The translations under genes were made by a program, and so were the position numbers. The notes under the pieces were generated by a model, which was not told the DNA's origin, made no database searches, and saw nothing but the letters and a program-made list of their open reading frames with translations. A DNA stretch of 64,000 nt from Oreocharis arfaki (Eukaryota > Chordata > Aves > Passeriformes > Paramythiidae), in NCBI GenBank assembly GCA_013398015.1, contig VZRR01009809.1, forward strand, positions 1-64,000. Reading direction: 5' to 3'. Each line of letters starts with the position of its first letter. Position 1 is the stretch's first letter. Of this stretch, positions 33,501 through 42,600 are shown piece after piece.

Positions 33501-36500
33501 TCTCCCAGACTGCAGAAATGTCCCCAAGCACAGCCTTGGCTGCTCTCCGAGGGGGTGGGGAACATCAGCTGAGCCTGGGCAGGGGGATGGAGACATCACT
33601 TGAGCGGGGTTGGCCCCACAAACTCCTTCCTGACCAAATTCCTTCTGTCCCTGGCAGAGGAAATTGCTGATCTGACTGACCAGATCAGTCTGGGCGGCAA
33701 AACCATCCATGAACTGGAGAAGGTGAAGAAAATGCTGGAGAGTGAGAAGAGCGACATCCAGGCAGCTCTGGAGGAGGCTGAGGTGAGTCCTTGTTTCTCG
33801 TACGTTCCTGCTGCCCCCAGGAGCCACTGGCCCACTCTGCAGCTCTGGTCAGATGCTGCTGGGAGTTGACAGTCCTGAGCCAGGCTGTGACCCCTTGGCA
33901 TCCCATTCATGGGGGTCCTGCAACCGCTGAAGGCACTGGGGTGGCTCAACTTTCCCTGCCCCCCATAGCAATGGGCTGGGGGACAAGGCCAGGCTGGGGT
34001 GGGTGGCTGGGGAGAGCCCTCTTCCCAGGAACCACCTTCCCATGGTCGAACTGTCTCTAGGGAGCCCTGGAGCACGAGGAGAGCAAGACCCTGCGCATCC
34101 AGCTGGAGCTGAACCAGATCAAGGCTGAGATGGACAGGAAGCTGGCAGAGAAGGACGAGGAGTTTGAGAACCTGAGGTGTGTGGGGTGAGGGCATGGGCT
34201 GGGACATCGCTGCGGGGACAGAGCTGGCACTGTGGCCCTGGCAGGGCCACCCCAGGCTGGCTGTGCCCAGGGGACGTGGCTGATGCGTGGCCTCTCGTGC
34301 AGACGCAACCACCAGCGCGCCATGGACTCCATGCAGGCCTCGCTCGACGCAGAGGCCCGGGCCAAGAATGAGGCCGTGCGGCTGAGGAAGAAGATGGAGG
34401 GGGACCTGAACGAGATGGAGATCCAGCTGAACCATGCCAACCGCCAGGCCGCCGAGTTCCAGAAGCTGGGCCGCCAGCTCCAGGCCCAGATCAAGGTTGG
34501 GACAGACTCGGTGCTGTCCCTGCTGCCAGCCCAGCTCCATGCTGTCCCCACTGACCCCACACTGCCCCACAGGACCTGCAGATCGAGCTGGATGACACCC
34601 AGCGCCACAATGACGACCTGAAGGAGCAGGTGGGTGCCCTGGAGCGCCGCAACAACCTGCTGCTGGCGGAGGTGGAGGAGCTGCGGGCAGCGCTGGAGCA
34701 GGCGGAGAGGAGCAGGAAGCTGGCGGAGCAGGAGCTGCTGGAGACCACCGAGAGGGTGACCCTGCTCCACTCCCAGGTGAGGCACTGCCAAGTCCCACGT
34801 CTGCACTGGTCAGGAGGCAGGAGTCTGTCCAGCAGTGGTGAATGACCAGTCCCGGTCACAGTGAACCTGCTCTGTGTGCAGAACATGGGTCTGATCAACC
34901 AGAAGAAGAAGCTGGAGGCAGACATCTCCCAGCTGAGCAACGAGGTGGAGGATGCAGTGCAGGAGTGTCGCAATGCTGAGGAGAAGGCAAAGAAGGCCAT
35001 CACGGATGTAAGAGATGAGTGGGGACTGTGCTGCGTGGCTGGGGAGAGTCTCATGACTTCTCCACTGAGCCCCTGGTCTGGCCTGGCCTTGTGGTGATGT
35101 CCAGCTCTTGGCCTCGCAGGCTGCCATGATGGCAGAGGAGCTGAAGAAGGAGCAGGACACCAGCGCACACCTGGAGCGCATGAAGAAGAACATGGAGCAG
35201 ACCATCAAGGACCTGCAGATGCGCCTGGACGAGGCAGAGCAGATTGCTCTCAAGGGGGGCAAGAAGCAGATTCAGAAACTGGAGGCCAGGGTGAGAAAGC
35301 AGGGGCAGATCCCTGGCTGTGTCCTCCAGGATCTGACTCCTGGAGCTGCCCCACTTCCTGTGGCACCAGACCGTGCCCCATCCCTCTGGGGCCAGGTGGT
35401 GCCTCTGGGAGACCAGGGGACAGTCCCCAAGGGCCTGCCAGCCTGGGCCCAGCTCAAGATGGTTTTAGCCTCTGCCATGGCTTCTCTGAGCTGGGAAAGT
35501 GGCTTGGCCTCAGCTGGGCTGGTGCTGGTGCTTGGGAGCCAAGCGCTGAGCCAGTCCATGCCCCCTGCAGGTGCGGGAGCTGGAGGGAGAGCTGGATGCA
35601 GAGCAGAAGAAGATGGCTGAGGCCCAGAAGGGCATTCGCAAGTACGAGCGCAGGATCAAGGAGCTTAGCTACCAGGTACAGCAGCTCTGGGCACAGCTCC
35701 AGTCCTGAGCCAGCAGCACCTGGCACAACACTCATTGCTTGGCCTCTTGTGGTACCCAGCAACCCACCCCCTGATCCCCGGCCCAGCCTGGGCTTGTTCT
35801 GGGCTCTGCGCAGGGAATGACAGCAGCTGCACAAGCTTCTCCCTGTCACAACATCCACTCTCTGCTCTGGGTCCTTCTGCCCATCTCCCAGCACCTCCTG
35901 AACTGGGTGATGGGACACAAGGGGGGAACCAAAGGACAGGTGCTGTGACATGGGGCTGGGGGCTTGGTTGGTTGTGTCTGTCCTGGCACCACTGGGACTC
36001 CCTGATAAAGGTGGGGGGCAGGTGAGGGGCTGCTGGGATCTGATGAAGGGGGCTGGGGCACTTGCAGGCTGAGGAAGACCGGAAGAACCTGGCTCGGATG
36101 CAGGACCTGATTGACAAGTTGCAGAGCAAGGTCAAGAGCTACAAGCGCCAGTTTGAGGAGGCAGTAAGTGCCCATCACTGCTCTGGGACAGGGCACAGGG
36201 CTGTCCCTCCCTGGGACTGCCTGCCATGGCTGCCAGGGACCATCAGGGCAATGTGGGGAGCTCGGAGCCTGCTGTCCCCTGTGCCCCATGCAGCCACCTC
36301 TCCCCTCTCCCTGCCCAGGAGCAGCAGGCCAACTCCAACCTGGTGAAGTACCGCAAGGTGCAGCACGAGCTGGACGACGCTGAGGAACGTGCCGACATTG
36401 CCGAGACCCAGGTCAACAAACTGCGTGCCCGTACCAGGGACGTCGTCATCTCCAAGGTGGGCACTCCTGGGTGGGAGCATGGGGAGGGGGCAGGGGCTCC

Positions 36501-36763
36501 TGCCAGCCCTGGAGCCGGGGGAGTGACCACAGAGCCACAGTCACACGCTGCTGTGGCACTGCCACCGCGCCCCCCACTGATGCTGGGAGCTGCAGGGTGG
36601 CTGAGCGCTCCCTGCCTCCAGCTCCCAGCTCTCACCAAAGCCCTTTGGGGATTTCTTCCAGCATTAGGAGCCCGGCTGCCCGCCCTGCCCTGTCCCAGCT
36701 GCTGCTGTAGGTTGGAGGCAAGTGGCTGCAACAGTCACTGTCAGCTTTGCACTGCAGGAATAA
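9531..36763 (+). CDS. MYH7B: MYH7B, sarcomeric (slow-tonic) myosin heavy chain 7B
   Basis: This gene encodes a class II muscle myosin heavy chain, an actin-activated ATPase that dimerises and assembles into sarcomeric thick filaments. Coding exons: 9531-9627, 10347-10450, 12151-12294, 12370-12526, 12627-12654, 13702-13798, 14650-14673, 16408-16500, 17195-17258, 17359-17457, 18451-18554, 19404-19542, 20645-20763, 21526-21675, 22019-22189, 22885-23064, 23149-23281, 23725-23801, 25431-25518, 25950-26067, 26627-26750, 27094-27230, 27620-27875, 28390-28632, 29020-29196, 29545-29690, 30252-30342, 30905-31312 (with gap), 31693-31819, 32135-32253, 32452-32648, 32812-33161, 33658-33782, 34061-34176, 34303-34495, 34573-34776, 34882-35007, 35120-35290, 35571-35675, 36068-36163, 36319-36456, 36758-36763. 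All junctions are GT-AG and in phase, giving 1,946 residues. In order: N-terminal SH3-like region; P-loop GESGAGKT 178-185; switch I NDNSSRF 242-248; switch II DIAGFE 465-470; lysine-rich loop 2 near 635-650; SH2/SH1 cysteines C703 and C713; IQ region near 793-810; head-rod proline P846; then an uninterrupted coiled-coil rod. The family is certain. The 7B assignment rests on the TRPC4AP neighbour and the embedded mir-499. Confidence 0.95.
12627..12654 (+). CDS. MYH7B: MYH7B coding exon 5, a 28-nt frame-critical exon
   Basis: This exon encodes the end of an Asn codon, then REN QSMLI and the first two bases of Thr, just before the P-loop. Its length is not a multiple of three. Joining exon 4 directly to exon 6 reads TENLVLVRL and then TAA at 13728-13730. 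Inclusion is therefore needed for any myosin, and skipping gives a transcript that should be degraded or be noncoding. Exon skipping in Myh7b that uncouples the protein from miR-499 has been reported in mammals (from memory). Confidence 0.85.
12655..13701 (+). promoter_or_regulatory. MYH7B intron 5: CpG-rich with a TATA-containing motif cluster
   Basis: From about 12780 to 13560 this intron is visibly richer in CpG than its surroundings. Inside lies AGATAAG at 13038-13044, TATATAAA at 13048-13055, CTAAAGG repeats downstream, and a homeodomain-type CCTAATTAGG near 13117. This arrangement could be an internal promoter or an intronic enhancer. A transcript starting near 13080 would meet a two-codon ORF (ATG GCC TAA) first and would lack the exons before the P-loop. 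No expression evidence is available from sequence. Confidence 0.35.
13702..13798 (+). CDS. MYH7B: MYH7B coding exon 6, ATP-binding P-loop
   Basis: This exon carries the Walker A motif GESGAGKT (residues 178-185) followed by [11 protein letters not shown]. The preceding acceptor is TCTAAG rather than the commoner CAG, and the upstream pyrimidine tract is short. That fits a regulated splice region next to the 28-nt exon 5. Confidence 0.92.
13799..14649 (+). other. MYH7B intron 6: pyrimidine-rich
   Basis: Almost the whole 851-base intron is T- and C-rich on the coding strand, with recurrent CTTGCTTTTC-like words (for example near 14170, 14241, 14263 and 14440). It leads straight into the 24-nt exon 7. 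No repeat family is recognisable. The bias may serve recognition of a very small exon by pyrimidine-tract proteins (inference). Confidence 0.5.
14650..14673 (+). CDS. MYH7B: MYH7B coding exon 7, 24-nt microexon (loop 1)
   Basis: Eight codons, AALATKTG, lie between TCTAG and GTAAGT. The frame is kept with or without it. It encodes the surface loop 1 near the nucleotide pocket, the part of the head that tunes ADP release in muscle myosins and varies among isoforms. Residues 211-218 of the product come from it. Confidence 0.88.
14674..16407 (+). other. MYH7B intron 7, no feature recognised
   Basis: This 1.7-kb intron has no conserved ORF, RNA gene or clear repeat on either strand. Confidence 0.5.
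17605..17720 (-). repeat. CR1 LINE remnant, antisense, in MYH7B intron 10
   Basis: The plus strand shows ATCATAGGATT, then AGGGTGGAAGGGATTTCAAG and AGGTCATCTAGCCCAGCCTC, which is the reverse complement of a CR1 3' end. Degraded CR1-like sequence probably continues to about 18080. Confidence 0.7.
18814..19200 (-). repeat. CR1 LINE fragment, antisense, in MYH7B intron 11
   Basis: The plus strand opens CCAGAGTCATTAAATCTGGA and runs through GATGGGGACTCCACCATCTC and AGGAAGAAATTCCTCCTGAT, all standard CR1 phrases in reverse complement. It fills about half of the intron before exon 12. Confidence 0.85.
21526..21675 (+). CDS. MYH7B: MYH7B coding exon 14, switch II
   Basis: This 150-base exon encodes residues 424-473 and ends in [11 protein letters not shown]. 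The DIAGFE switch II motif couples gamma-phosphate sensing to the lever arm. It is intact, so this is an active-type motor rather than a degenerate copy. Confidence 0.93.
23911..23970 (+). repeat. 20-bp tandem repeat, three copies
   Basis: Three consecutive copies of a unit close to TGAAGGACCAGCAGAGCTCC sit about 190 bases before the mir-499 mature strand. They differ at a few positions, the third being the most diverged. Confidence 0.75.
24140..24235 (+). ncRNA. MIR499: mir-499 microRNA precursor
   Basis: The 5p arm at 24157-24177 starts TTAAGACTTGTAGTGATGTT, and the 3p arm at 24195-24216 starts AACATCACTTTAAGTCTGTG. A 17-base loop joins them. Pairing the arms gives an almost continuous helix with a U-U mismatch at miRNA position 11. 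The seed is that of miR-499, a muscle microRNA that represses SOX6 and supports slow-fibre identity. The mammalian 5p strand has C rather than T at position 11 (from memory). It is sense to MYH7B and intronic, so it is processed from the host transcript. Precursor ends are approximate. Confidence 0.95.
24440..24622 (+). repeat. CR1 LINE fragment, sense, 200 bp after mir-499
   Basis: It reads in CR1 orientation through GGCTGCCAGAGCTCCGGAAG and ends GGTCCCCTCCAACTCAGAAC then GTTCTGTGATTCTGTG. It is the inverted relative of the copies at 3789 and 62456. Confidence 0.85.
25950..26067 (+). CDS. MYH7B: MYH7B coding exon 20, SH1-SH2 helix
   Basis: It encodes [20 protein letters not shown] and then [12 protein letters not shown]. 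The two reactive cysteines, C703 and C713, are both present. This helix links the motor core to the converter. Confidence 0.93.
27094..27230 (+). CDS. MYH7B: MYH7B coding exon 22, converter end and light-chain binding neck
   Basis: It starts [20 protein letters not shown] and runs through [12 protein letters not shown], the first IQ-type helix that binds the essential light chain (residues about 793-810). The next exon carries the regulatory light-chain site with the WNIRAF and [13 protein letters not shown] core. Confidence 0.92.
30905..31312 (+). CDS. MYH7B: MYH7B coding exon 28, interrupted by an assembly gap
   Basis: This exon of the rod begins [14 protein letters not shown] and, after 120 N, resumes [20 protein letters not shown] in the same frame. 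Compared with other sarcomeric myosins (from memory, MYH7), the stretch from the first Ala to NKKREAEF should be six codons shorter. The gap is therefore probably over-sized by about 18 bases, or the GAG-GAG-CTG run at 30916-30948 was duplicated in assembly. I see no evidence of a real disruption of the gene. Confidence 0.85.
30949..31068. other. Assembly gap (120 N)
   Basis: A run of exactly 120 N lies inside MYH7B coding exon 28. The preceding sequence is a repetitive GAGGAGCTG run, a likely cause of the break. Confidence 1.
32812..33161 (+). CDS. MYH7B: MYH7B coding exon 32, unusually long rod exon (350 nt)
   Basis: It encodes [20 protein letters not shown] onwards to ENKNLQ and is open throughout. 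Other sarcomeric myosin genes usually split this stretch into exons of 184 and 166 bases (from memory), whose sum is exactly 350, so one intron appears to be absent here. The opposite holds two exons later, where a stretch usually encoded by one 309-base exon is split into 116 plus 193. Confidence 0.88.
36319..36456 (+). CDS. MYH7B: MYH7B coding exon 41, C-terminal end of the rod
   Basis: It encodes [20 protein letters not shown] through [17 protein letters not shown]. The end of the coiled coil and the start of the short nonhelical tail match the family. The donor is AAG|GTGGGC. Read without splicing, the frame stays open for 157 further codons, to 36930. Confidence 0.9.
36758..36763 (+). 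CDS. MYH7B: MYH7B terminal coding exon: one Glu codon and the stop
   Basis: After CTTTGCACTGCAG the next bases are GAA TAA. Joined to exon 41 they end the protein ...VVISKE. From memory, vertebrate MYH7B proteins end in a Lys-Glu pair, which supports this acceptor. The TAA is itself part of the AATAAA hexamer. The main alternative is retention of the last intron. Confidence 0.65.
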   Translation, partial: E

Positions 36764-36800
36764 ACGTAGCGCTGCCAGGACTGGCTCTGTTGTGTCTGTC
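36759..36800 (+). terminator. MYH7B poly(A) signal overlapping the stop codon
   Basis: AATAAA at 36759-36764 is the only canonical hexamer on this strand near the end of the gene. A GT-rich run GGCTCTGTTGTGTCTGTC at 36783-36800 follows at the right distance for CstF binding, so cleavage is expected around 36776-36783. This would leave a 3' UTR of only about 15-20 bases. Confidence 0.6.
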
Positions 36801-37147
36801 ACAGGCTAACCGGGGCCTTGCCTCTGCTTTTGGGGCCTTGGGGAACATTTTTCACTGGGAAGCACATGCAGGAGTGAAGCCCAGTCCTCCCTTTCCCATC
36901 TCTATGGCTCTGGCATGGGATGGGGTTTAGGAAAAGAGCCCTTTCCTCATCCCTCCCCCCTGAAACACAGCTGCAGGGGACCGGAGCAGAGGCATGAGGC
37001 AGGACAGACCTCAGCCACTACTCCTGAGGACATAAAAACCCCCAGTACAGCCCTGGAGGGGGTTATGGCTTTGGCAAAGGCACTGCAAAGAAAGACATCT
37101 CCACTCATTTCTTTAAAATAGATTTCTTTAATAGTTTCCATTTAATG

Positions 37148-37153
37148 TTTATT
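37148..37153 (-). terminator. Distal poly(A) hexamer on the TRPC4AP strand
   Basis: TTTATT on the plus strand reads AATAAA on the minus strand. If used, the TRPC4AP 3' UTR would be about 2.3 kb and end about 385 bases from the MYH7B stop. A nearer one lies at 37732-37737. Confidence 0.3.
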
Positions 37154-38473
37154 TGCAGTTAGCAAATTGGCATTAATCAGGGCAGCACAAACCTCAGCAA
37201 TCCATGGGGACAGTGCAGACTTCCAGAGGTATTTGTTGGTGCCAGGGGTCCCACCTCCCTCCCATCCCAGCACAGAGCCCGCTGCCACCTCCATGGGTCT
37301 GGTCCCTCTCACCATGAGATTCTTGAGGTATCTGGCACGGACAGACCTCCCACAGGAACGTGGCCCCAGCTGGGAGTTGCCTGTGACCCCCTGTGCACTG
37401 GGGCAGAGCCTTTTCCCTGGAGCCCAGCCACGCTCCACCCCTGGAGGAGCTGCCGGGGGTTTGTTCTCTGTGCCCTTCTGTGCCGAATCAGCCCAAAAGC
37501 AAAGCCCAGCCTGTGCTCCCAGGCCTGAGAGGAGCCCCAGCGCTGGTGTGAGCTCAGCTCAGCTTCCCCCAGGCCCATGGGCAAGGCCAAAGGCAGCTAG
37601 GCCCCAAAATGTCTTTAAAATACAGAGAGGGGAGCAAGACTGCAGGGTTACAGCAGCAATCAGTGGATGCACCAATTAACTACACTATGGAAAAGGCATC
37701 CCTTAACTTAAAAGCCTTTTAATTTGAAGCATTTATTTTAAGTGTACATCTATTACAGTTAAGAAGAAGCAAAGATACACCGAAAACACAAATACCCAAG
37801 AACAAAAAAAGTACAGATGAGAAAGAAATGAGCTGAGGGGAGGGAGGGGCAGGGTGGGGGTGACCTGGTGAGGAACAGAGGTGAAGCTGCCGCGGCAAGA
37901 AGCTCCCCAGGTTACCCTCACCAGAGTGGGATGCAGCTCCCAGCGAGGGACACCGGGAGCCCCAGGAGCTCCTGCAAGGCTCCAGCTTTATGCACAAGCT
38001 CAGCAGCTCTGACCACCCTGTGAGCACACAGCAGGACACCGAGGTGTGGGAGAAGAGAAAGAAGGGAGATGTTCAGAGATAAGTCCTGCCCCTGGGGCTG
38101 GAGCCTCCTCCACTCCTCCAGCCCCAGCACAGGGAGCCTTAGGGTGAGTTTCAAGCTGCAGCTCTGGGACCTCCTCACCCCTTTGGAGCCTGGACAGAGC
38201 TGAAGTCATCTCATCAAATAAATTAGAAAATGTTAAAAAAATTCAGATGTGTGTTTCAAAACTGGTTTCTTTTAGCTGTAGCTGCAAGACATGTTTTTGA
38301 CTTAAATGTAGTGGCTTAAGTGTAGTGTATCTCATTCCTGGGTATCTGAATGTGTTGGAGCAAGGTGGTGTTGGTGAGCAGGCAGGGCATGTGCAGGTTT
38401 GGCAGTCAGGGCTGCCAAAACCCAATTCCCCCTTTCCCAACATATCCTACAAAGTTACTTTCAACCAGGAGTG

Positions 38474-39470
38474 TTTATTCCCAGCATTTAACACATTCTG
38501 ATTAAAACAGATCCAGGAAAAAACGGACATCTCCAGTAAATATTGCACTTCAAGATTAATGTGTGTGTTGATATTAAGGACTGAAAGCAGAGACTGACAT
38601 AAGACTTCCAGGCATAGCAGGTTAACATCAAGAGCAATGGTCCTGAAAAGGATTTTAAAACCAGATTAGTTACCCAAAAAGGGACAAGCCGCAAGTTTAA
38701 AAAATTAGTACATTTTAATGCTAGTACTCCATGAAAAAGCCAACCCCTCTTGCAATTCCACCACTGCTGAAATGTCTCTGTTCTCCAGCACTGCGAAACG
38801 CCTCCAGATGGGAAGGATCTGCAGGAGGGACAGCAGGAACAGAGGTTCTCTCCTAATGCAGATAGATTTAGTACCAAATGATCCAAAAGGAGATGGTAAA
38901 GAGGTGACTGGAGCTGGGGCTCTCAGGAATTAAAAGCACACACACGCACACACACTCATGCTCTAACCAACCCCAAAGCCCCGATTCCAAAGCCCAGCGG
39001 AAGAGTTACACCTGCAGGGAGTCCTCGTGGTGGCTTTGCACGTGGCTGGTGGCGGGGTCCCCCTCTGATGGGCTCCTTGGACCTCATACTTGGAGGGCAA
39101 TTGCTGTGCTTTTCAACTTGCTCGTCCTGGCAGCCCTGAGAGCCACACCTCAATCGGCACATACAGAGAACCCTCGTGTCAGCAAAACCCCTTCTGCCAG
39201 CCCTGCCGGACTGGCAGAGAGGAAAAAAATAATACAGGCTGGTTTTTGCAGGTGATTATTTTTATCCCAGAACAACTGGAAGATACATCCCTGAATGTGC
39301 TGCCCAGAGAGCTGTCCGAGTCTCAGAGGTCAGAGCTGGGGGCCGGCAGGGTGGGGGTGGGACGAGGCTCCGCGGCTCCGAGCTGCACACACACACTACA
39401 CAGCGTATCCCTGAAACCCCCCGCGTGCGAGGGACCCTCCGAGCTGTCCGTCAGAAGCCGGAGGCGGGAA
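38474..39470 (-). other. TRPC4AP: TRPC4AP 3' untranslated region (proximal form)
   Basis: It runs from the stop codon to the first canonical AATAAA on the minus strand (38474-38479), which is followed by TG/T-rich sequence. Length is about 1 kb plus the cleavage distance. It contains a perfect 7-mer complementary to the miR-499-5p seed at 38600-38606 and a short CA/CGCA run at 38938-38955. Further AATAAA hexamers at 37732-37737 and 37148-37153 allow longer forms. Confidence 0.6.
38600..38606 (-). promoter_or_regulatory. Candidate miR-499-5p target site in the TRPC4AP 3' UTR
   Basis: On the mRNA strand this reads AGUCUUA, the complement of miR-499-5p nucleotides 2-8. Nucleotide 9 also pairs. 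It lacks the A opposite nucleotide 1, so it is a 7mer-m8 site. A 7-mer occurs by chance about once in 16 kb, so one hit in 1-2 kb is suggestive only. Confidence 0.35.
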
Positions 39471-39608
39471 TTACTCCTCGGAAAAGTCTCTGTCAATGTC
39501 CATGTACGCCTCGTCGATGTAGCTGACTATGGCACAGGGGGACGTCCGGTCCGGACTGAGCAGTATCGAAACAGTCTCTTTCCAGTAGGTAAAACTAATA
39601 CAGGAGCT
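39471..39608 (-). CDS. TRPC4AP: TRPC4AP last coding exon with stop
   Basis: Forty-five codons start SSCISFTYWKETVSILLSPD and end in the conserved MDIDRDFSEE, then TAA at 39471-39473. The acceptor is GTGCCCACAG on the minus strand. Confidence 0.95.
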   Translation of the reverse strand, partial: SSCISFTYWKETVSILLSPDRTSPCAIVSYIDEAYMDIDRDFSEE

Positions 39609-42600
39609 CTGTGGGCACAGACAACAGGAGGGTCAGTGGGGGCCACAGCACCAACAGGAGCCCGAGACACCTCCCAAAGCTGAAAATCACTTCCTGTTCA
39701 GCCCGAGCTGCCCAGCCCCACAGTGTGACCAACACTTTGGGTTCTGCCCTCCCTCCCTGAGGCCCGCAGCAGACGGGCTGGGTGTTGAACAGCTACACGC
39801 TGTACACCAGCTTCCCACTCTACAGCTCCAGGCAAGAACTCCCAGTCCCCTCTGGCAGCTGCTAAGAGCAGCACAGGGTGACCCCAGCCTGGCTGCCTGG
39901 GCCAGTATACCCATAATCCCAAACTTCCCCTTTGCTGTCCACTCTCAACACAAACTGGGAGCCTGTGGTGCTGCAGGTAAGCCAATGCTGGAAGTAGCTC
40001 CCACTCCTGATATGACACAAAAACCAACATCCCCCCACCCCTGCTCACACTCCTCCTCCATTATTCCCTCAAAGCCAAAAGGCCACTCCAGCAGCCCAAC
40101 CCCAGACCATGTGTCACCCACATAACTGGATAATTGGTTATTTCCACCCACTAGTGGCCTGGGACAAACCAGCTCTGGCACAGAAACCTGCAGGCTGCTC
40201 CCTTGGCTTCCAGCAGCTACATCAGATATTTTTCCTGCACTGTTTGCCACACCAGAAAGAGGGAATAGTCTGGCTAAGGTGCTAACTAGTCTGGGAGCTG
40301 GATTCTGTCCTGCCTCCCCCTCCCTGGCCATCCTGCCAGCCCTGCCTCTCCACCCCACTCAGCACCGGCAAGTCTCGCTTCTGTGTGCCAGAGCCAAGAC
40401 CTCAGGCTCTGTTCACAGGGAAACCCAGCACCTGCCTTGTGGCAGTCTGACTGGGAGAAGGTGTGAAAAGCATCACAGGAGTCACACTGGGGACAGACCT
40501 TCCTCCCTTCTTTTCCTTCCCAACATCCCACTCCCCATTTTTGCCAGCGCACTGGCTGACAGGTGTTGCTGTGATCGACTCCTGCCATGGTAAGAGGGTC
40601 ACATACATTTTCTAAGCAGGTGCTGTCTTTATCCTTGTTGAGGTAATGCTGCTGCCAGAATCGCAGGAGACTGTGGAAGTTGTTCAGGATGAAGCCAGGG
40701 TATTTCTCTGTGTATTCCATCTGTTGCAAGGTACGCAGATAAAAAGGGAGCTTTTCTTTCCTTCGGGCCAGCATTAGGATAACTAAACTTGTGTTCAAAC
40801 AACTGACGTTTTCCTGGAAGGAAAAATGACACAGCAAAAAAAATCTAAATACCAAGATACCTGTGAAGCCTCTGGAAAGCACACAGTGGAGGTGTTCCTG
40901 CACACAGCAAGGAAAGAGGGACATGGGTGTCCTCCAGGGAAACCAGGCCCCTCCCTGCTCCCAGGCCTGCTCACCATTCCAGTCCCAGTAAGGCAACTGC
41001 AAGGCCACTGCCAGCTCTTTACCTGTGTAAGTGTCTGTACATGGATAATGTTAATGAGACGGAAGAGGAAGGACATCCTCATGGACATCTGGGACATGTA
41101 GGACAACAGGCGGCACTCGGACAGGACTTCTGCAACTGCAGCAAGAGGAGAAACACAATCACCAGCTGCTGCTGGTTGGATCAGACACGCTGATCCAAGC
41201 ACCAGGGCAGTAACAACTGGTGCTCAAAGTTTCAGGGTGGCATTTCCTTGTCTAACCCCCAAATTGTAAAAGCCCAGATTTAAATTAACCATTATCACCA
41301 CCAAACACCCCCCAGTCCCACCCCATTGCTTCCTGTTCACCTTTAGCATCAGACTGGTTCTCAAACCGGTCCAGGGACAGCGTGATGCAGCGAACGAGCA
41401 TGTTTGAGTCCACCAAAGAGCTGTTGATCTGATTTAAAAATATCTGGAACTGAACACAAACACTTGTTAGTGTTGCATTTAAAAGATTTAAATATATTAA
41501 TACTCAGAGTCATTACCTTTTTGTTACCTCTAACAAGTGTAAGAGGGGACATCACCCATGACCCTGCCTCATCCAGCCCAAGCCAACACTGGCACTGAGG
41601 GGTGACCAAAGGATCCCTTAAAAACACTATAGGATGGAAAACTGCCATCCTGGAATCCCTAAAATCTCTTTTGAAGCTGTGTCGCTCCAGTGAAAATGAG
41701 ATTTCATACACTATTTGTTTTGAAAGAGGGAGAATTTCCGCAGCTCCAGTTTTCCTACACTGATTTTGTACAAGCAGACAGTGCTAGGGAGGAATACAGA
41801 GAGGGAGTCACACAGAATGAGAACTAAACCCAGTTACAGATCAATAAATAGGAAGCAAATAGGAAGTATAAAGACATTCTCTAGAATGTTTGAGTTACTT
41901 TACTAGAGAAAAAAAAAACAAAATAAATACAGTTTTCTTTTAAATACATTTATACTTCCATTCTCCAAGGTCTGCCAGACCTAAGAGCAATGACAGAAAC
42001 ATTACAGTAACAAAAATAAGAGGATGAGGCCATTCAGAACCTACCCACCAGCTGATGTTGTATGTACAAAGTGCACAAGGGCATAGAACCACTTTACTGC
42101 CCATCTTGATTTACATGTGCTACTCAATTTTATAGGTAATTACCTAAGCCATGACTTCTTAAAATGTCTCTAAAGTTCAAATAACATCAAATATCTATGT
42201 CTGTTTGCAGTATCGAGTATTTTAAGCCATATTCATGAAGGACTTCCCACTGCAAGCTCCAGTAAAAGACTTTTTGGAGCTGTCTCATTGCCCACAGTTA
42301 TCACTTCACCCCAAACATGGTGACTTCACAGGAGATGTTCTGCCACCCTTGAGCCTGGTCCTGGCACAGGGCAATGTTTGCTGGCCAGCTCAGCACTCGC
42401 TGACTCAGGACAGCTGAGCACTGCTGAAAACACTGAAGGACTTTGGCAGATCACCCACTAATATTTATTGTGCCCCAAGCTCTAAACCCACACCAAAACC
42501 AAATGAATCTGAGTTCTACTGCTATGTCTGGTTATAAAAAGGTGTAATTAGAGCCACAGGGGGCAGCTTTTACAAATATTTACCTTCTCATCTGTGTTGA

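Noticed and set aside
33596..34798. 400-codon open frame on the minus strand
   Set aside because: It runs antisense across several MYH7B rod exons and their introns. The Ala/Leu/Gln/Pro-rich product mirrors the Glu/Lys/Leu codons of the coiled coil, and it has no conserved motif.
40286..41008. 240-codon minus-strand frame read as one continuous protein
   Set aside because: Only 40607-40813 is exon of TRPC4AP. The flanks are intron with clear splice sites at both ends.
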